From Bacillota bacterium (GTDB taxonomy: Bacteria; Bacillota; Dehalobacteriia; UBA4068), in the NCBI GenBank assembly GCA_009778255.1, contig WRKD01000084.1:1-5565 (forward strand): 5,565 bases of DNA, in the 5' to 3' direction. Every line of letters begins with the position of its first letter. The stretch's first letter is position 1. Under the pieces are notes generated by a model. That model was given only the letters and a program-made list of their open reading frames with translations, did no database searches and was not told the origin of the DNA. This document shows, piece after piece, positions 1-5,479 of this stretch. A program made the position numbers and the translations under genes.

Positions 1-3
1 GGG

Positions 4-89
4 ATTGCGGCGCGAAGGCCGCAATGACGAGAAAATGATAGTTGCGCTAATTTGGCAGAGTTGTAAAGCTAGCTTTTAGAGGCGCCCTA
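4..89 (+). repeat. Left arm of 86-bp inverted repeat
   Basis: This segment matches the reverse complement of 5480-5565 over 86 bases with no gaps and one mismatch (C at 73, A at 5496). Its outer end is a palindrome, ATTGCGGC, six-base loop, GCCGCAAT (4-25), able to form an 8-bp hairpin and resembling the short GTCATTGCG-type dispersed repeats common in bacterial genomes. Near the inner end is a perfect 12-bp palindrome, AAAGCTAGCTTT (65-76), followed by GGCGCC (81-86). It has no coding potential. It is probably a copy of a dispersed REP- or MITE-like element. A transposon terminus is possible, but no transposase lies between the arms. Confidence 0.9.
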
Positions 90-270
90 TAATTAATCAC
101 AAGAAGTTTGGAGCGAATTTTAATCAATGAAAAGCGTCTTTAACCTTACTGGCTTTTGCTATGCAAAACCTCAGCAAATGCACTAGCTTAAGCGTCGTCG
201 TGCTTTTCTACACACTCTAGCTTCTGGCATCTTGTGGGCGCAGCCCACCTTGGTATGCGTGATATTTATA
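90..270. other. Non-coding stretch with small hairpins, no gene seen
   Basis: I see no gene here. Three fold-back structures are visible: TTTTGC/GCAAAA around a three-base loop (154-168), GTGGGC/GCCCAC around GCA (234-248), and a longer-range pairing of GAAAAGC (129-135) with GCTTTTC (202-208). AAGCGTC occurs twice (132-138 and 189-195). None of the hairpins is followed by a T-run, so they do not look like intrinsic terminators. Together with the adjacent repeat arm this may be decayed repeat DNA or an uncharacterised RNA. No function can be assigned. Confidence 0.4.
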
Positions 271-299
271 TTGACAAAGTTAAACATATATCTTATAAT
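271..299 (+). promoter_or_regulatory. Sigma-70/SigA promoter of the metal exporter leader
   Basis: The -35 box TTGACA (271-276) and the -10 box TATAAT (294-299) are both perfect consensus and are separated by exactly 17 bases. The predicted transcription start is near 306, just before the 5' strand of the riboswitch aptamer. A start there leaves a leader of about 136 nt before the exporter's ATG. A consensus promoter followed by a conditional terminator implies that control is mainly by attenuation. Confidence 0.88.
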
Positions 300-308
300 T
301 TTCTCATT

Positions 309-391
309 ATTAATCGTCAGGCTTCTTTTAGAAATAACTGTTTCTAATCTAAGCCGGGTCTTTTAAGACAGCAACTATGCGGGACATTTAT
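309..391 (+). promoter_or_regulatory. Probable NiCo (czcD-motif) riboswitch aptamer
   Basis: The leader carries, in order, segments I recognise from the Ni2+/Co2+-sensing czcD-motif riboswitch: CAGGC (318-322), GCCGGG (353-358), GCAAC (371-375) and GGGACA (381-386). Stem P2 is GGCTT/AAGCC (320-324 with 351-355), topped after an internal loop by TTAGAAA/TTTCTAA (328-334 with 341-347). P3 is GTCT/AGAC (358-361 with 366-369). A weak AT-rich P1 can pair 309-316 with 385-391, with one bulge and one mismatch. P4 is not visible: only five bases separate GCAAC from GGGACA. The gene downstream is a CDF exporter, the usual partner of this riboswitch. The GGGACA box is shared with the following terminator, so bound metal should favour read-through (an ON switch). 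The class call rests on remembered consensus, not on a covariance search. Confidence 0.75.
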
Positions 392-405
392 TGTTCCGCT
401 TTTTT
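379..405 (+). terminator. Riboswitch-controlled intrinsic terminator
   Basis: GCGGGAC (379-385) pairs with GTTCCGC (393-399) in a 7-bp stem with one G-U pair, extendable by A386-T392, and is followed at once by TTTTTT (400-405). The 5' arm contains the conserved GGGAC of the aptamer, so terminator and metal-bound aptamer should be mutually exclusive. It lies between the promoter and the exporter's start codon, as expected for transcriptional attenuation. Confidence 0.88.
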
Positions 406-441
406 ATAAATATGCCACAACATACTGGGAGTGTATTATTG

Positions 442-1389
442 ATGTATTTTTCGCCTGGTAAAAACAAGCGCGACCAGTCGGCGCGGCAAGGTTATGTGAA
501 TAAAGAAAGTTTCCAATACGAACAGGAAAAACTTCATTATGGTAATCGTGTAGCATTTGTTACTATTTTAATAAATGTAGCATTAACTTTATTCAAATTA
601 TTGGCCGGCATACTAGGCCATTCTATGGCTATGCTTTCCGATGCAGTACATTCAGCTTCAGATGTTTTCATTACTTTCTTTGTATTGATAGGTCTTAAAC
701 TTGCGCATAAAAACCCTGACGAACAACATCCTTACGGACATGAAAAAATGGAAAGCTTGATCTCCATTGTGATGTCTTTGATTTTGGCTATAGTGGCTTT
801 TTCAATTGGCTACAATGCCGTGCTAAGGTTGATCAACCAAACTACCCACGCCATTCCCGGCTCTTTAGCTCTTATTGCCGCAGTTATCTCTATTGCAGTC
901 AAAGAGTGGATGTACCATTATACAAAGCGCGCAGCCCGCTATATTAATTCTTCTACTTTGGAAGCAGATGCCTGGCATCACCGAGCAGATGCATTTTCTT
1001 CTATGGGCAGTTTGATTGGTATTGGCGGAGCTATGCTGGGTTTATCTATTATGGACCCTTTGGCGGCTTGTGTGATTTGTTTGCTTATACTTAGAGTTGC
1101 CGTGAATCTTATTATAAAAGCCCTTAATCAGCTGGTAGATAAAGCTGCCCCTCCGGAAATAGTGAAACATCTTGAAGAATTGATTATAACTGAAAAAGGC
1201 ATAATCCGCATGGATGATTTGAAAACACGCCAACACGGCGCCAAGCTTTTTGTAGATGTAGAAATCTGCGTAGATGGTGATCTTAGCCTAACTGAAGCCC
1301 ACAAAATCGCCGAAAGCCTGCATAATAAAATTGAGGCCGATAACAGCGCTATCAAACATTGTATGATACATGTAAATCCTGCTGAATAG
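442..1389 (+). CDS. Cation diffusion facilitator (CDF) family metal exporter
   Basis: The 315-residue product is an inner-membrane divalent cation/proton antiporter of the FieF/CzcD type, exporting ions such as Zn2+, Co2+, Ni2+ or Fe2+ from the cytoplasm. Six hydrophobic segments lie at about residues 38-58, 64-86, 105-131, 138-158, 180-203 and 205-225. The transport site is visible as H70 and D74 in TM2 (SDAVHSASD) and H179 and D183 in TM5 (AWHHRAD), an HD-HD set common in Zn-type CDFs. HPYGHEKMES (96-105) is the usual loop after TM2. The cytoplasmic ferredoxin-like C-terminal domain starts near 235 (TRQHGAKLFVDVEI, then EAH and MIHVNP). Two positions that are His and Asp in E. coli FieF appear as E274 and N312. 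ATG 442 is preferred, with GGGAG at 427-431; an in-frame TTG at 391 lies inside the terminator, and TTG 439 is a weaker alternative. The leader suggests Ni/Co induction. Family certain, substrate inferred. Confidence 0.93.
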   Translation: MYFSPGKNKRDQSARQGYVNKESFQYEQEKLHYGNRVAFVTILINVALTLFKLLAGILGHSMAMLSDAVHSASDVFITFFVLIGLKLAHKNPDEQHPYGHEKMESLISIVMSLILAIVAFSIGYNAVLRLINQTTHAIPGSLALIAAVISIAVKEWMYHYTKRAARYINSSTLEADAWHHRADAFSSMGSLIGIGGAMLGLSIMDPLAACVICLLILRVAVNLIIKALNQLVDKAAPPEIVKHLEELIITEKGIIRMDDLKTRQHGAKLFVDVEICVDGDLSLTEAHKIAESLHNKIEADNSAIKHCMIHVNPAE

Positions 1390-1479
1390 AAATCGCATAA
1401 CGCGAACTCAGGTTATTAGCATTTTCAATTTTTTAGGATAGGCTAGCTGGTGGTTACTGTATATATGGGGAGTTTTTCT

Positions 1480-2616
1480 ATGCAAATAAATTTTGATATT
1501 CGGGAAATATCTACTCCAGCTTATGTGGTAGATAGGGAATTACTGCTGGCTAATCTGCATATTCTGCGTAAAGTGGCGGATGCGGCCGGCTGCCGCATAT
1601 TACTTGCGCAAAAAGCTTTTTCTATGTTCTATTTTTATCCGCTGATAGGTAAATATCTGGACGGTACGGCAGCCAGCGGTCTTTATGAAGCTCGTTTGGC
1701 TCATGAATATATGGGCGGGCAAAATCATGTATTCAGCGCAGCTTATAAGCAAGAGCATTTTGCGGAATTGACTCGTATATGCAGCCATATCATTTTCAAT
1801 TCACTGGAACAATGGCAACAGTTTGGCAAAATGGCGCAATCTGCAGGTGTGTCTTGCGGTTTGCGTATTAATCCACAATGTTCCACTCAGAATAAAGCCA
1901 TCTACGACCCTTGCGCTCCCGGCTCCCGTTTTGGTATTATTGCTACCGAAATGCCACCTGTTTTACCACAAGGTATTGAAGGTTTGCATTTCCATACACT
2001 TTGCGAACAGAATTTTGAGGCATTGGAAATCACATTAAAAACGGTGGAAGAGAAATTCTATTCTTACCTTAAGCAGCTAAAATGGCTAAACATGGGTGGT
2101 GGTCATCATATTACGCGCGCTGATTATGAACAAGAAAAGTTGATTGCCTGCCTGCGCCGCATACGGCAAGAATACGATTTAGAGGTTTTTTTGGAACCAG
2201 GTGAAGCCATTGCGTTAAACGCAGGATTTTTGGTTACTAAAGTATTGGCCATAACAAAAAATGACGGTATTACTACCGCCATACTGGACACTTCTGCCAC
2301 TTGTCATATGCCGGACGTATTGGAAGCGCCTTATCGCCCGCCTTTGCTCGATAGCGGAGAACCGGGCAATCTGCCATATACATACCGCTTAGCCGGGCCT
2401 ACATGTTTAGCCGGAGATATAATTGGTGATTATTCATTTGCGCGGGCTTTGAAATCCGGCGACAGGTTGGTATTCGGCGATATGGCTATATATAGCATGG
2501 TGAAAAACAATACATTCAACGGCATATCGCTACCGGCTATTTATAGTGTTGAAGATAAAAAACTATGTTTGTTGCGTGTTTTCGGTTATGATGATTTTAA
2601 AAACAGGTTATCATGA
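1480..2616 (+). CDS. nspC: Carboxynorspermidine/carboxyspermidine decarboxylase
   Basis: This cytoplasmic, PLP-dependent, alanine-racemase-fold enzyme decarboxylates carboxyspermidine or carboxynorspermidine to spermidine or norspermidine, the last step of the aspartate-semialdehyde polyamine route. The 378 residues match the family's usual length. K45 (LLAQKAFS) is the expected Schiff-base lysine. GLHFHTLCEQ (168-177), the glycine-rich NMGGGHH (204-210) and EPGEA (239-243) form the cofactor site. GPTCLAGDIIGDY (306-318) holds the conserved Cys309 and Asp313, and YSMVKNNTFNGISLP near the C terminus is also typical. ATG 1480 is preferred because GGGGAG (1467-1472) sits seven bases upstream. 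GTG 1450 and ATG 1465 are also in frame, but either would put this site inside the gene. The partner dehydrogenase is not in the window. The gene follows the exporter by 90 bases without a clear terminator or promoter, so co-transcription is possible. Confidence 0.93.
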   Translation: MQINFDIREISTPAYVVDRELLLANLHILRKVADAAGCRILLAQKAFSMFYFYPLIGKYLDGTAASGLYEARLAHEYMGGQNHVFSAAYKQEHFAELTRICSHIIFNSLEQWQQFGKMAQSAGVSCGLRINPQCSTQNKAIYDPCAPGSRFGIIATEMPPVLPQGIEGLHFHTLCEQNFEALEITLKTVEEKFYSYLKQLKWLNMGGGHHITRADYEQEKLIACLRRIRQEYDLEVFLEPGEAIALNAGFLVTKVLAITKNDGITTAILDTSATCHMPDVLEAPYRPPLLDSGEPGNLPYTYRLAGPTCLAGDIIGDYSFARALKSGDRLVFGDMAIYSMVKNNTFNGISLPAIYSVEDKKLCLLRVFGYDDFKNRLS

Positions 2617-2617
2617 T

Positions 2618-3643
2618 TTATAGAATGAGCATGGCGTCTCCGAAGCTAAAAAAACGATAACGCTCTTCTATTGCTATGCGGTAAGCATTAAGCACTTGTT
2701 CTCGCCCGGCCAGCGCGGAAACCATCATGATCAGAGTGCTTTTGGGCAAATGAAAGTTGGTGATCATACCGTCTGTTATTTTATAACGGTATCCGGGATA
2801 AATATACGCCTCTGTGTATCCTTCTTGCGCGCGCACTTTCCCCTGCTCATCCGCTATGCTTTCCAATGTGCGCACGCTGGTGGTTCCCACGGCTATCACC
2901 CGTCGGCCCTTTGCCCGCGCCGCGTTGATTTTAGCAGCGGCCTCTTCGTCTAAGCGGTAGAATTCCGCGTGCATGAGATGATCTTCCACCCTTTTAACCT
3001 TGACAGGGCGGAAGGTGCCCAGCCCCACATGCAGTGTCAGGCGCACTGATTCAATGCCGTATTCTTCCGTAAGTTCATCCAGTAAACGGTGGGTGAAATG
3101 TAACCCTGCCGTAGGAGCAGCCGCGCTGCCCTGCTCACGCGCATATACCACCTGATAACGGCTTTGATCTTCAAGGTCTTTTTTAATATACGGCGGCAAG
3201 GGCATACGCCCAAGACGTTCTAAAAGCGGGAAAAAATCGCCCCCATTATGAAAATCTACCAGTCGCGTCCCCTCTTCCCCACTGGCGGTAACGGTGGCCT
3301 TCAGCTCCGGCAAAGCGAAAGACAGTTTTGTGCCGGGCTGAGCTTTTTTAGCGGGACGGGCCAGACATTGCCAGGTTTTAAGCCCACATTGCTTGAGCAG
3401 CAGCAGTTCTATTTGCGCGCCGCTATCCTTAAACGCATATAAACGCGCCGGCAATACCTTGGTATCGTTCATCACCAACAGATCACCGCGCCTAAGCTCA
3501 GCGCCTAATTGCTTGAACATACTATGCCGCAGCGCGCCGCTATGTTTATCCAGTACCAGCAGCCGCGAAGCGTCCCGCTCTTCCAGCGGCTCCTGGGCAA
3601 TCAGCTCCGGCGGCAGATCATAATCGAAATCTTCTACTAACAT
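2618..3643 (-). CDS. queA: S-adenosylmethionine:tRNA ribosyltransferase-isomerase QueA
   Basis: QueA transfers and isomerises the ribosyl part of S-adenosylmethionine onto 7-aminomethyl-7-deazaguanine in the anticodon wobble position of tRNA, giving epoxyqueuosine. The 341 residues are full family length and the conserved blocks appear in order: the N-terminal DFDYDLPPELIAQEP (5-19), MNDTKVLPARL (58-68), PLPPYIK (148-154), AAPTAGLHFT (175-184), LHVGLGTFRPV (204-214), VGTTSVRTLES (252-262) and DGMITNFHLPKSTLIMMV (291-308), ending in FFSFGDAMLI. The frame stays open upstream to 3757, but ATG 3643 is the right start: AAAGGAG (3655-3649) is five bases upstream, family homology begins there, and the extension would overlap spoIID. 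The start is 13 bases after the spoIID stop, so it is the last gene of the operon. tgt, often next in clostridia, is absent; nspC converges instead. Confidence 0.96.
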   Translation of the reverse strand: MLVEDFDYDLPPELIAQEPLEERDASRLLVLDKHSGALRHSMFKQLGAELRRGDLLVMNDTKVLPARLYAFKDSGAQIELLLLKQCGLKTWQCLARPAKKAQPGTKLSFALPELKATVTASGEEGTRLVDFHNGGDFFPLLERLGRMPLPPYIKKDLEDQSRYQVVYAREQGSAAAPTAGLHFTHRLLDELTEEYGIESVRLTLHVGLGTFRPVKVKRVEDHLMHAEFYRLDEEAAAKINAARAKGRRVIAVGTTSVRTLESIADEQGKVRAQEGYTEAYIYPGYRYKITDGMITNFHLPKSTLIMMVSALAGREQVLNAYRIAIEERYRFFSFGDAMLIL

Positions 3644-3656
3644 GCGCACTCCTTTG

Positions 3657-5093
3657 TTAATACTTTTCCAGCGTAAAATCGCGGTTGATTTCCATATTAT
3701 AGTAATGGGAGAGTATCTCGTCGTAGCGGTAGCCGTCGGCGGCCATGCCGATGGCACCCCATTGGCTCATGCCCACGCCATGCCCGTAACCCTTACCATA
3801 GAGTGTAACGATTTTCGCGTTACTGGAGGAGGAGGGCGTTGCAGCACTGCCGCTGCCTACATTGACTATTCGATTTGCGCCTTTGATGGTAAAATTCATA
3901 CCCCAGTCGATAAGGCGGTTTAAAATTCCGCTGCTGCCGTCCTGTACATAGTATGAGCCGATATCGCTCACTGCCTGGGGGGTAGTCTGCCCCTTATCAA
4001 GTACATAAAAGGTGGTATCGCGGCTGATGTTTTCAATTGTGTTCAATGAGGCACTAAGAGCAAAGAGCGTACTTTTCAAGTTTCCCAGCAAGCTGCGGAT
4101 ATCATCGCGCTTGGCGCTGACCTGCCCTTTGCTGCCCTTGATAGTCACCTCCGTCACCCGCCCGGAAGCAGAGGCTTTGCCATCCGCGCCTTTTGTGGAA
4201 AGCTCGATACCCCGGTATTCTCCAATGCCTCGCCCGCCATAGCGTTCGGCCAAATCTTTAAGCTCGGCAGCGCTATAAGTTACCTGCCAGCGGTATATGT
4301 TACTGCTTAAACCACTTTTTTCTACATAATCGTCATAAGGTGAAGGCACACCTTTGAGCGGTATTCTACCGCTCCATACATTAGCTAAATCCTCAGTATG
4401 ACCCCCGGCATTACTGTGGAAATAGCATTCAAAAGGCTGACCCCGATAGCATACTACTTCCCCTACGGTGGCGTTGACAGCAAGTAAGATATTTCCGGCT
4501 GTCGCCTCTTTCTCTGCCGAGTAACCACCGTAAGATTGGCTCAAAATGCCACTGCCGATATCGTAATACTTATTAGCCGGGTCTATTTTAGCCAAAGCGA
4601 CAGAACGGCTGGCTACCGCCTGCGCCTTCACCGCTTCCAAGGGCTGATTATTGCCGATCTCCCGCCCCACCACGCCATAGAGATAGTATTCCACATCGAG
4701 TAAGTCAATAATATAGGTGATAGAACCGTAAGCCACTATACGCAAGCTGCCCCTATACAACATATTCTTATATTTGAACAAACAATCATCGTTTAAAGCG
4801 GCAAGATAAACATCAGATTGCCCATCTATAGCCAGCTTGCCCTCAACATACACAGCAAGCTCGCCGCGATTGTTTTCTATCTCCACCTCAGTGTTTCTAC
4901 GAATACTAGTTATATAAACCCCTCTATCATCTTTAATCTCGTACTCGCCACTATCGATGAAAACAGTAAGCTGCTTATCTGTACTGGATTCCAGCAGCAC
5001 GCGGATATCCCGAGCCCAAGCCTGGGTTGTGGTGAGCAGCAGTAGGAGCAACACGATTAATGCGATAGCGGAGCGTTTAATGATCATAGACAC
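3657..5093 (-). CDS. Secreted SpoIID/LytB-domain protein (putative peptidoglycan lytic transglycosylase)
   Basis: SpoIID proteins cleave peptidoglycan glycan strands, in sporulating cells during forespore engulfment. The 478-residue product starts with a signal peptide: MSMIIKRS, a hydrophobic core, and a likely cut after A25-W-A27. The SpoIID domain spans about 112-345. E145 in LYGVVGREIG is the expected catalytic glutamate, followed by EAVKAQAVASRS (153-164), GILSQSYGG (182-190) and CYFHSNAGGHTED (223-235). The family's C-terminal block LYGKGYGHGVGMSQWGA is at 431-447. Between them, about 350-427 is a less conserved linker with a Ser-rich tract at 413-425. GTG 5093 is preferred because AGGAGG (5107-5102) lies eight bases upstream; ATG 5087 is an alternative. 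It sits five bases after the DUF2905 stop. True SpoIID is often shorter, and this family also occurs in non-sporulating cells, so a sporulation role is inference. Confidence 0.9.
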   Translation of the reverse strand: MSMIIKRSAIALIVLLLLLLTTTQAWARDIRVLLESSTDKQLTVFIDSGEYEIKDDRGVYITSIRRNTEVEIENNRGELAVYVEGKLAIDGQSDVYLAALNDDCLFKYKNMLYRGSLRIVAYGSITYIIDLLDVEYYLYGVVGREIGNNQPLEAVKAQAVASRSVALAKIDPANKYYDIGSGILSQSYGGYSAEKEATAGNILLAVNATVGEVVCYRGQPFECYFHSNAGGHTEDLANVWSGRIPLKGVPSPYDDYVEKSGLSSNIYRWQVTYSAAELKDLAERYGGRGIGEYRGIELSTKGADGKASASGRVTEVTIKGSKGQVSAKRDDIRSLLGNLKSTLFALSASLNTIENISRDTTFYVLDKGQTTPQAVSDIGSYYVQDGSSGILNRLIDWGMNFTIKGANRIVNVGSGSAATPSSSSNAKIVTLYGKGYGHGVGMSQWGAIGMAADGYRYDEILSHYYNMEINRDFTLEKY

Positions 5094-5098
5094 CTTCT

Positions 5099-5314
5099 TT
5101 ACCTCCTAAACAAATTAAACAACAGGCTAATAACCAAACTGATAACGATGCAAGTAACAATAGGAAAATAAAAACTGAAATTCTCCCGCTTAATTAAAAT
5201 ATCCCCGTGCAGACCGGTAAAATTCATTTTTCCCAACAGTATAAAGAGCAAGCCCAGCGTCATAAACGCGCCGCCTGTAATTAGGCATATCTTCCCCAAC
5301 GATGCCCAAGACAA
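5099..5314 (-). CDS. DUF2905 family small membrane protein
   Basis: This 71-residue protein has two hydrophobic segments (about 6-28 and 47-67) joined by a short polar loop with GDILIKREN (38-46), and ends in LFRR. The Gly-Asp-Ile plus Asn loop and FYFPIVTCI are typical of DUF2905, a family with no known function that commonly lies between ruvB and a spoIID-like gene in clostridia. The start is TTG 5314: GGGGAG (5329-5324) lies eight bases upstream, and the open frame has no ATG or GTG before its upstream stop at 5356-5354. The last two coding codons, AGG AGG, also serve as the Shine-Dalgarno site of the next gene, suggesting translational coupling. The upstream ruvB is missing here. Confidence 0.88.
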   Translation of the reverse strand: MSWASLGKICLITGGAFMTLGLLFILLGKMNFTGLHGDILIKRENFSFYFPIVTCIVISLVISLLFNLFRR

Positions 5315-5388
5315 ATTATCATCTCCCCAGATATTCTCTTCGACAAGCCTTTGTTACATCAATTTCTGATTTTGAAGTTTTGCTAAAC

Positions 5389-5448
5389 TTTTTACTACCC
5401 CAAATAATACTATAAATGGGGCAGTAAATCAATGTATGGGGCAGTAAA
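5389..5448. repeat. Triple motif (two direct, one inverted copy) around the minus-strand promoter
   Basis: ATGGGGCAGTAAA occurs at 5416-5428 and again at 5436-5448, exactly 20 bases apart. A third, inverted copy with one change, TTTACTACCCCA, ends at 5401. The inverted and first direct copies can pair as a 12-bp stem; the mismatch becomes a G-U pair in minus-strand RNA. One direct copy fills most of the -35/-10 spacer and the other lies just upstream of the -35 box, as for a repressor or activator operator. The roughly 20-bp periodic repeats also resemble the multi-repeat ends of IS21-family elements, so a decayed IS end is an alternative. Confidence 0.6.
5404..5432 (-). promoter_or_regulatory. 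Predicted promoter of the DUF2905-spoIID-queA operon
   Basis: Read on the minus strand, TTGATT (5432-5427) and TATTAT (5409-5404) are separated by 17 bases and match the SigA boxes at 4 and 5 of 6 positions. The start would be near 5397, giving a leader of about 83 nt to the TTG at 5314. No other good promoter is seen before the operon. It overlaps the repeated motif described at 5389-5448. Confidence 0.5.
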
Positions 5449-5479
5449 ACCGGAAATCGGAAGCACTACACATTGATTT

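Noticed and set aside
127..186. Short plus-strand reading frame of 19 codons
   Set aside because: It lacks a convincing Shine-Dalgarno site and any recognisable sequence; chance is the simplest explanation.
234..248. GTGGGC/GCCCAC hairpin as a terminator of an upstream gene
   Set aside because: There is no T-run on either strand and no gene ending here in the window.
1390..1440. Weak ATAAC/GTTAT pairing (1397-1416) before a T-run as a terminator after the exporter
   Set aside because: The stem has only five weak pairs and the T-run is separated from it by more than ten bases.
1450..1479. Longer nspC starting at GTG 1450 or ATG 1465
   Set aside because: The strong GGGGAG site at 1467-1472 points to ATG 1480, which also gives the usual family length.
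3644..3757. N-terminal extension of queA by 38 codons
   Set aside because: It overlaps the end of the SpoIID-like gene in another frame, shows no QueA homology, and bypasses the clear AAAGGAG site before ATG 3643.
2696..5045. Plus-strand reading frames opposite queA and the SpoIID-like gene
   Set aside because: They are antisense shadows without Shine-Dalgarno sites or family resemblance, while the minus-strand genes have clear homology throughout.
5375..5393. AT-rich hairpin AAGTTT/AAACTT followed by Ts on the plus strand, as a terminator
   Set aside because: The stem is only six A/T-rich pairs with a short T-run, and no plus-strand gene ends nearby.
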